DNA of 64,000 nt, from positions 17,354,467-17,418,466 of the forward strand of contig JARWKL010000003.1 of the NCBI GenBank assembly GCA_029961685.1. Reading direction: 5' to 3'. The stretch comes from Aristolochia californica (lineage: Eukaryota > Streptophyta > Magnoliopsida > Piperales > Aristolochiaceae). A program made the translations under genes and the position numbers. The notes under the pieces were generated by a model, which was not told the DNA's origin, did not search any database, and saw only the letters and a list, made by a program, of their open reading frames with translations. Positions 10,751 to 18,500 of this stretch are shown here, piece by piece (the stretch's first letter is position 1; the number at the start of each line of letters is the position of its first letter).

Positions 10751-11930
10751 TTATGGCACAATCGGTTGGGACACCTTCCATACAATCTCTTCGTCATATG
10801 TTTCCATCTCTTAAGATAAGGTCAGAATTCAGTTGTGAGGTATGTCAGTTAAGTAAACATCAAAGGAGTACATACTCTCCTCGTCCAAAAGTCAAAAGTA
10901 ACATTCCTTTTTCATTGATTCATACTGATGTTTGGGGGCCTTTGAATGTCTCTAATATTTCTCAAGACAAATATTTTATCACTTTTATTGATGATTTCAC
11001 TCGCACAACTTGGTTGTTTATTTTTAAGGAGCGTTCTGAGATACCACCTATTTTTAAATCTTTTTATGCGATGGTACTCACACAATTTGGTCAGAAGATA
11101 AAAATCCTCCGATCTAATAATCCCAAAGAGTATATTTCAAAAGACCTCGACTCCTTTTGTTAAGAGAATGGCAATATCCATTAGACATCATGTGCCTACA
11201 CTCTACAACAAAAGGGTGTAGCCGAATGAAAAAATCATCATATTCTTGAAGTAGCTCGAGGTCTATTATATGCCATGCAAGTTCCATATTTTTACTAGCC
11301 CCATGCTGTCCTTACAACGTGTTTTCTTATAAATCATCTACCGTCTACTGTTCTTGGGAATAAATCCCCCTGCTCTAAATTTTTACCACATGATGATCCG
11401 TTTGCATTACCATTGAAAGTCTTCGGTTGTCAATATTTTGTTCATAATACTTTACCTAGACACAGCAAACTTGACCCTAAATCTATAAAGTGTATCTTTT
11501 TGGGATACTCTCAAACACAAAAGGGTTATGTTTGTTATAGTTCCTCTTTGCAACGTTTATTTGTGTCTAGGGATGTCACGTTATTTGAAGACTCATCATA
11601 TTTTTCTGATAACGCTCCAATTGGTATGTTATCAGTACAAAATTCTCCTAGACCTGTTGTGCGTCGTGATACAGAGATTGATCAGCCCCAAGAGACAATG
11701 GCCAATACCACACCTGCCGAGTTGTCGGATCCACCAGAGGTAAGTCCTTCCTCACCAGTTGTTTTTGGTCCTCAATTTGATACTCGACCTATTGCTATTA
11801 GAAAAGAACCTCGTTCATGCACTCAACCTTATACTTCTCATCCTATCTCCAATTTTGTGTCTCATCATCGCCTCGCACCTTTATGTTTTCAGTTTCTTTC
11901 TTTTATTTGCTCCATATCTATTCCACAGTC
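10751..11930 (+). pseudogene. pol: pol pseudogene, integrase part (copia element 2)
   Basis: DDE integrase that would insert element DNA into the host. The HHCC zinc domain is present: His codons at 10757 and 10772, Cys codons at 10834 and 10843, with a 1-bp frameshift between the His and Cys pairs near 10775. The first catalytic Asp (HTDVWGP, codon 10927) is intact. The second is replaced by Asn (RSNNPKEY, codon 11116). The catalytic Glu (GVAE, codon 11224) is intact but followed at once by a stop. Stops lie at 11161 (TAA), 11182 (TAG), 11227 (TGA) and 11296 (TAG), all in the frame that is otherwise colinear with integrase. From 11401 the frame reopens with KVFGCQYFVHN and FLGYSQTQKGY, the usual C-terminal extension of copia integrase, followed by a Ser/Pro-rich linker leading to RT. 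Confidence 0.9.
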
Positions 11931-12150
11931 ATATCAGAAGGCTCTACAACATCCAGGGTGGAAGGCAGCAATGGATGAAAAAATGAAGGCATTCAATAAG
12001 AATCATACATGGTCACTAGTTCCTCTACCTACAGACAAAAAACCCATTGGTTGCAAGTGGGTTTATACAATTAAACATAATCCGGATGAGGCTATTGCAC
12101 GACTGAAAGCTCGACTGGTTGCTAAAGGATACACACAATGCTATGGCATT
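11931..12150 (+). pseudogene. pol: pol pseudogene, reverse transcriptase N-terminal part
   Basis: Opening segment of the copia RT, in the integrase frame: HPGWKAAMDEKM, then GCKWVYTIKHNP and RLKARLVAKGYTQ. These are the standard N-terminal landmarks of RVT_2 family reverse transcriptases. The gene is cut at 12150 by the nested LTR element 3 and resumes at 15091 (DYDETFSPVAN) in the same reading-frame phase, because insert plus duplicated target equals 2940 bp, a multiple of three. Confidence 0.92.
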
Positions 12151-12592
12151 TGTTGGAAGATAAGATCAAGCCCAAACGACCAAGCAAGACCCACATATGT
12201 AAGATTATTATAAGATGGGCCACACGACCAAGGAATACCCATAAGATGGGCCCAAGCCCATAAGAAGTAGGACCCACAATGATTACCATGAGCTGGCATC
12301 ATTATCACATCAGTTGGAAGATCAAGAAGGTCTCATAAAAGTATCTTTATCTTAGGTTCACGACCAAGAAGAGTTTTAGTTTGAGTTATGTTTTTCTTTT
12401 ATCTATATTGAGTTATTTAATTATGTTAGGACTTATCTTTAAGTGTTAGAGTTTGGGTGTAATTGGGACAAGGGTAGTTCTATTATAATTGGACTCTACT
12501 ACCTTCCTCTATTATAAATAGAAGTTCATGTACTCTAATTACAACAAGTTATTGGTGTCAATGAAATATTTCACTTTTCTATAAATTTAACC
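12151..12592 (+). mobile_element. 5' LTR of element 3
   Basis: 442 bp, from TGTTGGAAGATAAG to tttaacc, the latter apparently a mutated ttcaaca. It aligns over its full length with 14644-15085 and with the solo LTR at 60458-60898. By eye the two LTRs of this element differ at roughly 5-6% of positions in their first ~220 bp, less than the LTRs of the host copia element. Confidence 0.93.
12513..12520 (+). promoter_or_regulatory. LTR TATA box (element 3, 5' LTR)
   Basis: TATAAATA following ctaccttcctctat. It is conserved at 15006-15013 in the 3' LTR and at 60819-60826 in the solo LTR. Confidence 0.6.
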
Positions 12593-12604
12593 TGGTATCA
12601 GAGC
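12593..12604 (+). other. Primer-binding site (initiator Met tRNA), element 3
   Basis: TGGTATCAGAGC immediately after the 5' LTR; exact plant copia consensus. Confidence 0.92.
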
Positions 12605-13640
12605 AGGTTCTATGAGTTGACTTGGTCAACTCACATAGGTAATGTGATCCTTTTCTCTAAACCCTAAACCCTAAGTCTAGGTTAGTAGTTATTTTTTTTC
12701 ATACCCTTCACTCGTAGTTTGATTTGCATTTTTTACCTCTATAAGTAGCTTTTTATATTTAACATTACATATTTATGGAAAGATATTTGAGTCTAATTTC
12801 CAAAGAAAACCTATTTGTTCCAATCGGAGTTATATACAGATAGATATCGATATTTGAATGAGTGAAGGTCAGATTGCAGAAAGGTTCGAGCAGCAACAGA
12901 AATCTTCGAGCAGCAACAGAAATCTTCCGATTCCGAGGTATTTTTTGCTATCAAGAACTAGAATTTTTATGGAAAAATTTATATCAAAATAAATATCTGT
13001 AAGTTTATTCTTTTACATATTCAACCAATTTTTTATCTAAGTTATCTAGAAAGAGAAATCTATATTTGAAGCAGTAAAAGTTTGATTGAAAAAGAGGTTT
13101 GAGCGGCAGCAGAAAGCTGCAAATTCTGAGGTATTTTATGCTATCAAGAAGGAGACTTAATATGGAGAATTACTTATCAAACGAAAGATAAATAAGTCTA
13201 TTTTCTTACCTATTCAACCAATTCTCAGTATGATTTTGTTTATAAGAAGATATTGTTCTTGGAAGAGTCGATGGTCATTCTGGAAAAAAGGAGAAACAAT
13301 ACTTAGTTCTGCCAGATGACAGAGACCAAAATATATCAGATTATATATCTTATGATAATTATATTGTGTGAAGATATGTTATACTTTTGTGAAATATATT
13401 TAAGTCTAGTTTCAAATGAAGAAAATTTCATGTCAATCTGATCTATATTTAAAGAAATATTCGCATTAGAAGAATCAAAGGTTATGCTGGTATTCTGTTG
13501 TATTGAAAACTCTGAATGTATGCCCAATATTTTGTATCACTTTTTCAATTGATATATCATGAAAATATCTCACTTCTCCCTAGTTTGAGGGCTTATTTAT
13601 ACATCTCTATTATTTAGGCTTATTTCTACATCTATGATAT
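12605..13640 (+). other. Element 3 interior, left part: leader with degenerate internal repeats
   Basis: AT-rich and non-coding. A 20-bp unit is duplicated in tandem (12885-12904 and 12905-12924, core gagcagcaacagaaatctt). A longer, degenerate repeat of about 193 bp is indicated by the phrase gaggtatttt...gctatcaagaa at 12935 and again at 13128, each preceded by a gattg...gag(c/g)agcagcag-type block. Weaker echoes occur near 13265 and 13470. Two overlapping telomere-like words (ccctaaaccctaa) occur near 12661 and are too short to matter. Confidence 0.6.
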
Positions 13641-13688
13641 TTGGTTCAAGCTGAGATCACTGCCATTACCTCCCAGCTTGAGAGGGAG
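13641..13688 (+). other. Internal relic of a polypurine-tract region in element 3
   Basis: The 42 bp at 13641-13682 match 7688-7729 at about 40 positions. At 7688 this sequence leads into a purine tract and then an LTR. Here it ends in cagcttgagagggag but no LTR follows; the element continues for nearly another kilobase. It therefore looks like a fossil 3' end embedded in the interior, implying that element 3 was assembled from more than one element. Confidence 0.55.
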
Positions 13689-13975
13689 AAGTAGAAGAAG
13701 AACAAGAAAGAGGTATTTTATTCTTTATGTTGTGGATAAGTTTATGTGACAAAAATATTCAAGAAAGGGGGAGCACAAAAGTTAAAGCTTGTGCATCAAA
13801 GAAGAAATTTTTATATCGGATTATTTCATGGATTCTTTGACAAAGTTTACTATTTGGTTCATGTTATATGTTTTGGAAGATGGTCATGTTATATTCAGCT
13901 GCAGCTATTATGTCTCTTTGGGGACATAATTATTGAATAATAAGTGGCCTCATGTCATCATTTATTTTACCCCGA

Positions 13976-14265
13976 CAAAAAGATCAAAATTTTTTGTGGT
14001 TGGGAGTCCACGATAGAGGAATTTCATCTCTGCCAAAAAGATGAAAATTATTTGTGGTTGGGAGTCCACGACGGAGGAACTTCATCCCCTTCAAAAAGAT
14101 GAAAATTATTTGTGGTTGGAAGTCCATGATGGAGGAACTTTATCCCCATAAAAAAAATGAAAATTATTTGTGGTTGGGAGTCCACGATGGAGGAACTTCA
14201 TCCCTGTCAAAAAGATGAAAATTATTTATGGTTGGAAGTCCATGACGGAGGAACTTATAATTACA
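13976..14265 (+). repeat. 58-bp minisatellite, five units, inside element 3
   Basis: Units start at 13976, 14034, 14092, 14150 and 14208, exactly 58 bp apart. Core words are caaaaagatgaaaatt, tgtggttgg and agtccacga. The fourth unit has an A-run at its start and the fifth reads tatggttgg. The constant spacing with few substitutions suggests recent expansion relative to the rest of the interior. Confidence 0.93.
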
Positions 14266-14281
14266 TCTATGTTACCTCCAC

Positions 14282-14282
<1 letters not shown>

Positions 14283-14326
<44 letters not shown>
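14283..14326 (+). repeat. Homopolymer of 44 cytosines
   Basis: An uninterrupted C-run in AT-rich surroundings, 17 bp after the minisatellite. The proline-only stretches of reading frames here are artefacts of this run. The length may be imprecise because long homopolymers are prone to sequencing and assembly error. Confidence 0.9.
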
Positions 14327-14643
14327 TAGTGGCTTTTATGTCTCCTACCACTTGAGAGTTGTTGTCCTATGGAGGGACACTTTAGAGCAATGCCGAGAGA
14401 CACACTACCGATAGCAATGGAGTGTGCCCTACATCCAGCATTAAGACTAGAGTATGAAGCAATGGCTTACCGGCTAGGAGTGATTTTTTCTCTCACTTAC
14501 AATGCCGTAGGGCCTCATGGAAGGACCCAACAGTGTGAGGGGGAATGTTCGAAGATGTGCCATTTTATACAAAAATATTTTATAAATCATTTGCAGCAAG
14601 CTGAGAGTTCATGTTGTTCTCTCACCCCCAGCTTGAGGGGGAG
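14327..14643 (+). other. Element 3 interior, right part, with polypurine tract
   Basis: Non-coding and less AT-rich than the left part. It ends in ctcacccccagcttgagggggag, whose purine run (about 14634-14643) primes plus-strand synthesis. The final ~60 bases parallel those of copia element 2. Confidence 0.75.
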
Positions 14644-15085
14644 TGTTGGAAGATAAGATCAAGCCCAAACGACCAAGGAAGAGCCACATATGTAAGATTA
14701 TTATAAGATGGGCCACACGACCAAGGAAGGCCCACAAGATGGGCCCAATCCCATAAGAAGTAGAACCCACAATGATTACCATGAGCTGACATCTTTATCA
14801 CATCAGTTGGAAGATCAAGAAGGTCTCGTAAATGTATCTTTATCTTAGGGTCACGACCAAGAAGAGTTTTAGTTTGAGTTATGTTTATCTTTTATCTATA
14901 TTGAGTTATTTAATTATGTTAGGACTTATCTTTAAGTGTTAGAGTTTGGGTGTAATTGGGACAAGGGTAGTTTTATTGTAATTGGACTCTACTACCTTCC
15001 TCTATTATAAATAGAGGTTCATGTACTTTGATTACAACAAGTTATTGATGTCTATGATATATTTCATTTTTTCATAAATTCAATA
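14644..15085 (+). mobile_element. 3' LTR of element 3
   Basis: 442 bp from TGTTGGAAGATAAG to attcaata (terminal CA mutated to TA). It is colinear with the 5' LTR and followed by the aaatt remnant of the target duplication and then by copia RT sequence. Confidence 0.93.
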
Positions 15086-15090
15086 AAATT

Positions 15091-15810
15091 GATTATGATG
15101 AGACATTCTCTCCAGTGGCAAACATGACCTCGGTACATATATTATTAGCCTTGGCAGCTTATTCATCATGGCCAATATATCAATTGGATGTCAAAAACGC
15201 CTTTCTCAATGGCGATATAAAAGAAGAAATTTTTATGCAACAACCACCTTGATATGTGGATGAGGGGGAGTCCGTATGTAACCTTAAAAAATCTCTATAT
15301 GGGCTAAAGCAATCCCCACGGATATGGTTTAAAAATTTTAGTCAAGCCATCATACGGGCAGGTTTTTACAGATGCTCTGCAGACCACTCAGTATTTATTG
15401 AGAACACAACAAGAGATATGGTGATTCTAGCTATTTATTTTGATGATATCATTTTAACTCGAAGTGACTCTGAGGGCATTCAAAAAATAAAAGAAAAAAT
15501 ATGTGCTGAATTCAAGACAAAGGATCTTGGATTACTAAAATACTTCTAGGGTATTGAGGTCTTACAATCCAGACATGGGATTATTCTATCCCAAAGAAAA
15601 TATGCCTTTGATCTACTAGAAGAAATAGGTATGTTGGGATGCAAACCGGTAGACACTCCTATGGATGCAAATACAAAGTTATGTAGAGGCACTGGAGAAG
15701 ACGTGGATATTGGCAAATATCAAAGGTTAGTAGGGCGTCTTATTTACCTATGGGTAACGAGGCCAGATATTTCATATTTAGTAAGTGTGGTAAGTCAGTA
15801 CATGCAAGAG
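15091..15810 (+). pseudogene. pol: pol pseudogene, reverse transcriptase C-terminal part
   Basis: Resumes the RT interrupted at 12150. Landmarks: DYDETFSPVAN, then QLDVKNAFLNGDI carrying the first catalytic Asp, then SLYGLKQSPRIWF, then the catalytic box as YFDD at 15436-15447. The usual copia sequence is YVDD; the Val-to-Phe change keeps both aspartates. Stops at 15250 (TGA) and 15547 (TAG) interrupt the frame, which otherwise runs on to the RT/RNase H connection (TRPDISYLVSVVSQYM). Confidence 0.93.
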
Positions 15811-16363
15811 CCACAACTTAGTCATTGGCAAACACTCGAGAGGATACTACGTTATCTGAAAGGGGATCCTGGAAGGGGGCTCCTCTATAAAAAACATGGA
15901 CACTTCAACATTGAGGGATTCACGAATGCAGACTGGGTGGGATCCCCAAATGATAGAAAATCTACTTCTGGTTTTATGGAAAAGCAAAAAACAGAATGTG
16001 GTAGCATGGTCCAGTGCAAAAGCAGAATACAGAGCCATGGCACACACTATAAGTGCACTTTTATGGATAAGGTCCCTTCTCACTGAATTGGGATTTTATA
16101 AAGACGCTCCAATGGATCTATATTGTGACAACCAAGCAGTAATACATATTGCATCGAATCCAGTCTTCCATGAGAGGACAAAGCACATTGAAGTTAATTG
16201 CCACTTTATACGAGAAAAATTCCAAGTTGGTCTCTTATCCTTGAAGCATATCTCCTCACAAAATCAAGTTGCAGACATCCTCACCAAACCAGTCACTCAC
16301 AAGATCATGTCTACCATATGCAGCAAGCTTAGTATTTATGATGTCTTCTCACCCCCAACTTGA
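15811..16363 (+). pseudogene. pol: pol pseudogene, RNase H part
   Basis: Would remove RNA from the RNA/DNA hybrid during reverse transcription. It runs from ILRYLKGDPGRGLLY through FTNADWVGS (first catalytic Asp, codon 15931) to DRKSTSGF. The frame then changes at about 15974 together with loss of roughly ten codons normally found between SGF and the WKSKKQN segment. It continues with AKAEYRAMA (Glu codon 16025), YCDNQAVIHIASNP (Asp codon 16127) and HIEVNCHF. There the usual last Asp is Asn (codon 16196). VADILTKPV marks the normal pol C-terminus, and the TGA stop at 16361-16363 overlaps the polypurine tract. Confidence 0.93.
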
Positions 16364-16370
16364 GGGGGAG
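16362..16370 (+). other. Polypurine tract of copia element 2
   Basis: gagggggag directly abuts the 3' LTR (TGTTACAATG at 16371) and overlaps the pol stop codon. It is the plus-strand primer site. Confidence 0.88.
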
Positions 16371-17026
16371 TGTTACAATGTGGGGCCCACCATGGTACTC
16401 GAGCTGGTGGGACCCACCATGAGGATATAGGTCATCAAGAAGAATCCTAGAGGACTTGGGACACCAAGAAGAGTCCTCTCCCAAAGCAAGCTCGAGTAAA
16501 GGAATCAAGAAGCACAAGCTGAGTTGATTTAGAAGACTTGAAGATCAAGTCAGCCCCACAAGATCTCACAAGCTGGCACAATTATCAAGGTGCACTGGAG
16601 AATCATCAGGGGCCCAATAGGATAAGGCCAAGAGCTGGCTTATCCCTTATATTCATGTGGATAATAAAGAACTCCTAGTTCTACTCTAATTAGTCTTGTA
16701 CGAGTTCTAGTTTGAATAGACTTAGTTATATTGAGACTTATTTATATTGAAGAGTTAGAGTTAGAATGTAGTTAGGATTGACTGACAACTTGTATGAGGA
16801 CTCTACCTCCTCCTCTCCTATAAATAGAGAGGTTGTAATTTGGAATTAATCAAGCAACATATTCAATGCCCAGTTTGTTCTCTGTCTCCCTCTCCTTGCT
16901 TGGTGCAGCTCATCCTTTCCCTTTTAATTTTTTCTCCTCTACCTGAGAGCTTTTCCCCCCCTTTCTCTCTTTTTCTTTCTTCTTTATTTTGATTGTGATT
17001 ATGGACAAGGGGTCCTAAATTCAACA
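16371..17026 (+). mobile_element. 3' LTR of copia element 2
   Basis: 656 bp from TGTTACAATGTGGGGCCC to attcaaca, colinear with 8586-9239, and has its TATA box at 16819-16826. It retains the canonical terminal CA that the 5' LTR has lost. Confidence 0.93.
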
Positions 17027-17031
17027 CATAC
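17027..17031. repeat. Target-site duplication, right copy (copia element 2)
   Basis: catac, paired with aatac at 8581-8585. It is followed at once by aaaaagaatatagccc, the continuation of the interrupted satellite B monomer. Confidence 0.75.
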
Positions 17032-18359
17032 AAAAAGAATATAGCCCATTACGCATTATTGACCGATAAATCACTTGCAATCACCTTTGATTGTTAGGTC
17101 AGCTTTTGGTAAATGGGAAATATAATGGTGTGTTTGACTCAGATAAATATCCCACTACACGTTCACATGAGAATTTAGTGAGCATTTTTTATTCTTTTTA
17201 AAAAGTTTGGATCCATAAGTCATTTGCATCTTTAACATGTTTTAAGCATGCATATCCATATTTATAACATGTGTAGAAATGCCCTTCTTATAAAATTCCA
17301 AGCTAATAGGGTTTAACTAGTGGAATTTCCCACCTTTTGTGTTCATTTGTGGTGTGTGAATAAATCTTATTTACTTACATTTGCTATCGTTTTAAATTTT
17401 GTCCGTACAAAAATCTTAAATTTCCATTTTGTTGTGATCTATTTGCCATATACAAATTTTTTACGAGATGAAGGGAAAGAGAAAAGTCAAGTTTTGATTT
17501 GAGAAAAAAATATACATCTAAAATGGATATGCACAAATGTAGAGAGAGATAACCCCAAAAAGTGTCTGTAATTTTTAGGGATGGTAAACTCTTTTTAGTT
17601 TTTATATATTTGGTTTTGCAATCGTCGAGAAACGAGGAAAGCAGGGGATTTTGAATCGAGTGTTAACTCCCAATCCATAAGTCAATTCTTACCAAAAAAA
17701 TATAGCCCGTTACACAGGATTGACCGGTAAATCACCTTACAATCATCTATGATTGTTAGGTCTGTTTTGTTGTAAATGGAAAAAATAATGGCGTGTGTGA
17801 CTCGGGCAAATATCCCACCGCACGTTGAATTTAATGAGCATTTTTTATTCTCTTTAAAAGGTTTGGATCCATATGTCATTTGCATCTTTAACATGTTTGA
17901 AGCATGCATATCCATATTTTAAACATGTGTAGAAATCTCCTTCTTATAAAATTCCAAGCTATTAGGGTTGAACCAGTGGAATTTCCCAAACTTGGATAAC
18001 AAAACTTTTGTGCTCATTTGAGGTGTGTGAATAAATATTATTTACTTACATTTGTAATTATTTTAAATATTTTCCATACATAAACTCTAAAATTTTCATT
18101 TTGTTGTGATCTATTTGTTGTATACAAATTGTTTACGGGATGAAGGGAAAGTGAAAACCCAAGTTTTGATTTAAGAAAAAAAGTATACATCTAAAATGGG
18201 AATGCACAAATGTAGAGAGAGATAATTCCAAAAAGTGACTGTAACTTTTAGGGATTGTAAACTTTTTAAATTTTTGTCTATTATGTTTTGCAATCCTCGG
18301 GAAATAGGGGGAGACAAGGGATTTTTAACTGAGTGTTGACTCCCAATCCATAAGTCATT

Positions 18360-18500
18360 TCTTACAAAACAAAATATAACCCGTTACGCATGATTGGATG
18401 ATAAATCACCTTACAATCATCTATGATTTTTACACTTGATTGACCGATAAATTACCTTACAATCATCTATAATTGTTAGGTCAATTTTTTGTCAATGTGC
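18360..18500. repeat. Local ~60-bp duplication inside a satellite B monomer
   Basis: The gattg...gataaat(c/t)accttacaatcatctat segment occurs twice in succession, making the anchor spacing 17865-18591 726 bp instead of about 675. The two copies are not identical. Confidence 0.75.

Larger units (their letters stand above)
12151..15085 (+). mobile_element. Nested non-coding LTR retroelement (element 3)
   Basis: Complete 2935-bp element inserted in the copia RT gene. It has two 442-bp LTRs beginning TGTTGGAAGATAAG, a perfect primer-binding site at 12593 and a polypurine tract ending at 14643. The interior (about 2.05 kb) has no recognisable gag or pol, so it must have been moved by enzymes made elsewhere. 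Its last ~60 bases before the 3' LTR (agcaagct, then ctcaccccca, then cttgagggggag) closely resemble those of copia element 2 at 16322-16370, which suggests a related copia was the helper. Flanking 5-bp sequences are gcatt (12146-12150) and aaatt (15086-15090), only 3 of 5 matching, so the target duplication has decayed. Confidence 0.92.
8586..17026 (+). mobile_element. Ty1/copia LTR retrotransposon (element 2), full length but defective, with nested insertion
   Basis: Complete LTR-to-LTR element of 8441 bp, or about 5.5 kb once the nested element and its duplicated target (2940 bp) are discounted. Order: 5' LTR, primer-binding site, gag, protease, integrase, RT, RNase H, polypurine tract, 3' LTR. 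Integrase before RT identifies Ty1/copia. The flanking 5-bp duplications are aatac (8581-8585) and catac (17027-17031), one base apart. Gag and pol carry many stops, several frameshifts and mutated catalytic residues, so the copy is dead. The LTRs differ at roughly one base in ten by eye, suggesting an old insertion. The subfamily within copia was not determined. Confidence 0.95.

Noticed and set aside
12655..12675. Interstitial telomeric repeat (ccctaaaccctaa)
   Set aside because: Only about two units within a retroelement leader, so chance is sufficient.
14157..14414. Proline-rich protein
   Set aside because: The proline run is simply the 44-C homopolymer read as codons; the rest is the 58-bp minisatellite.
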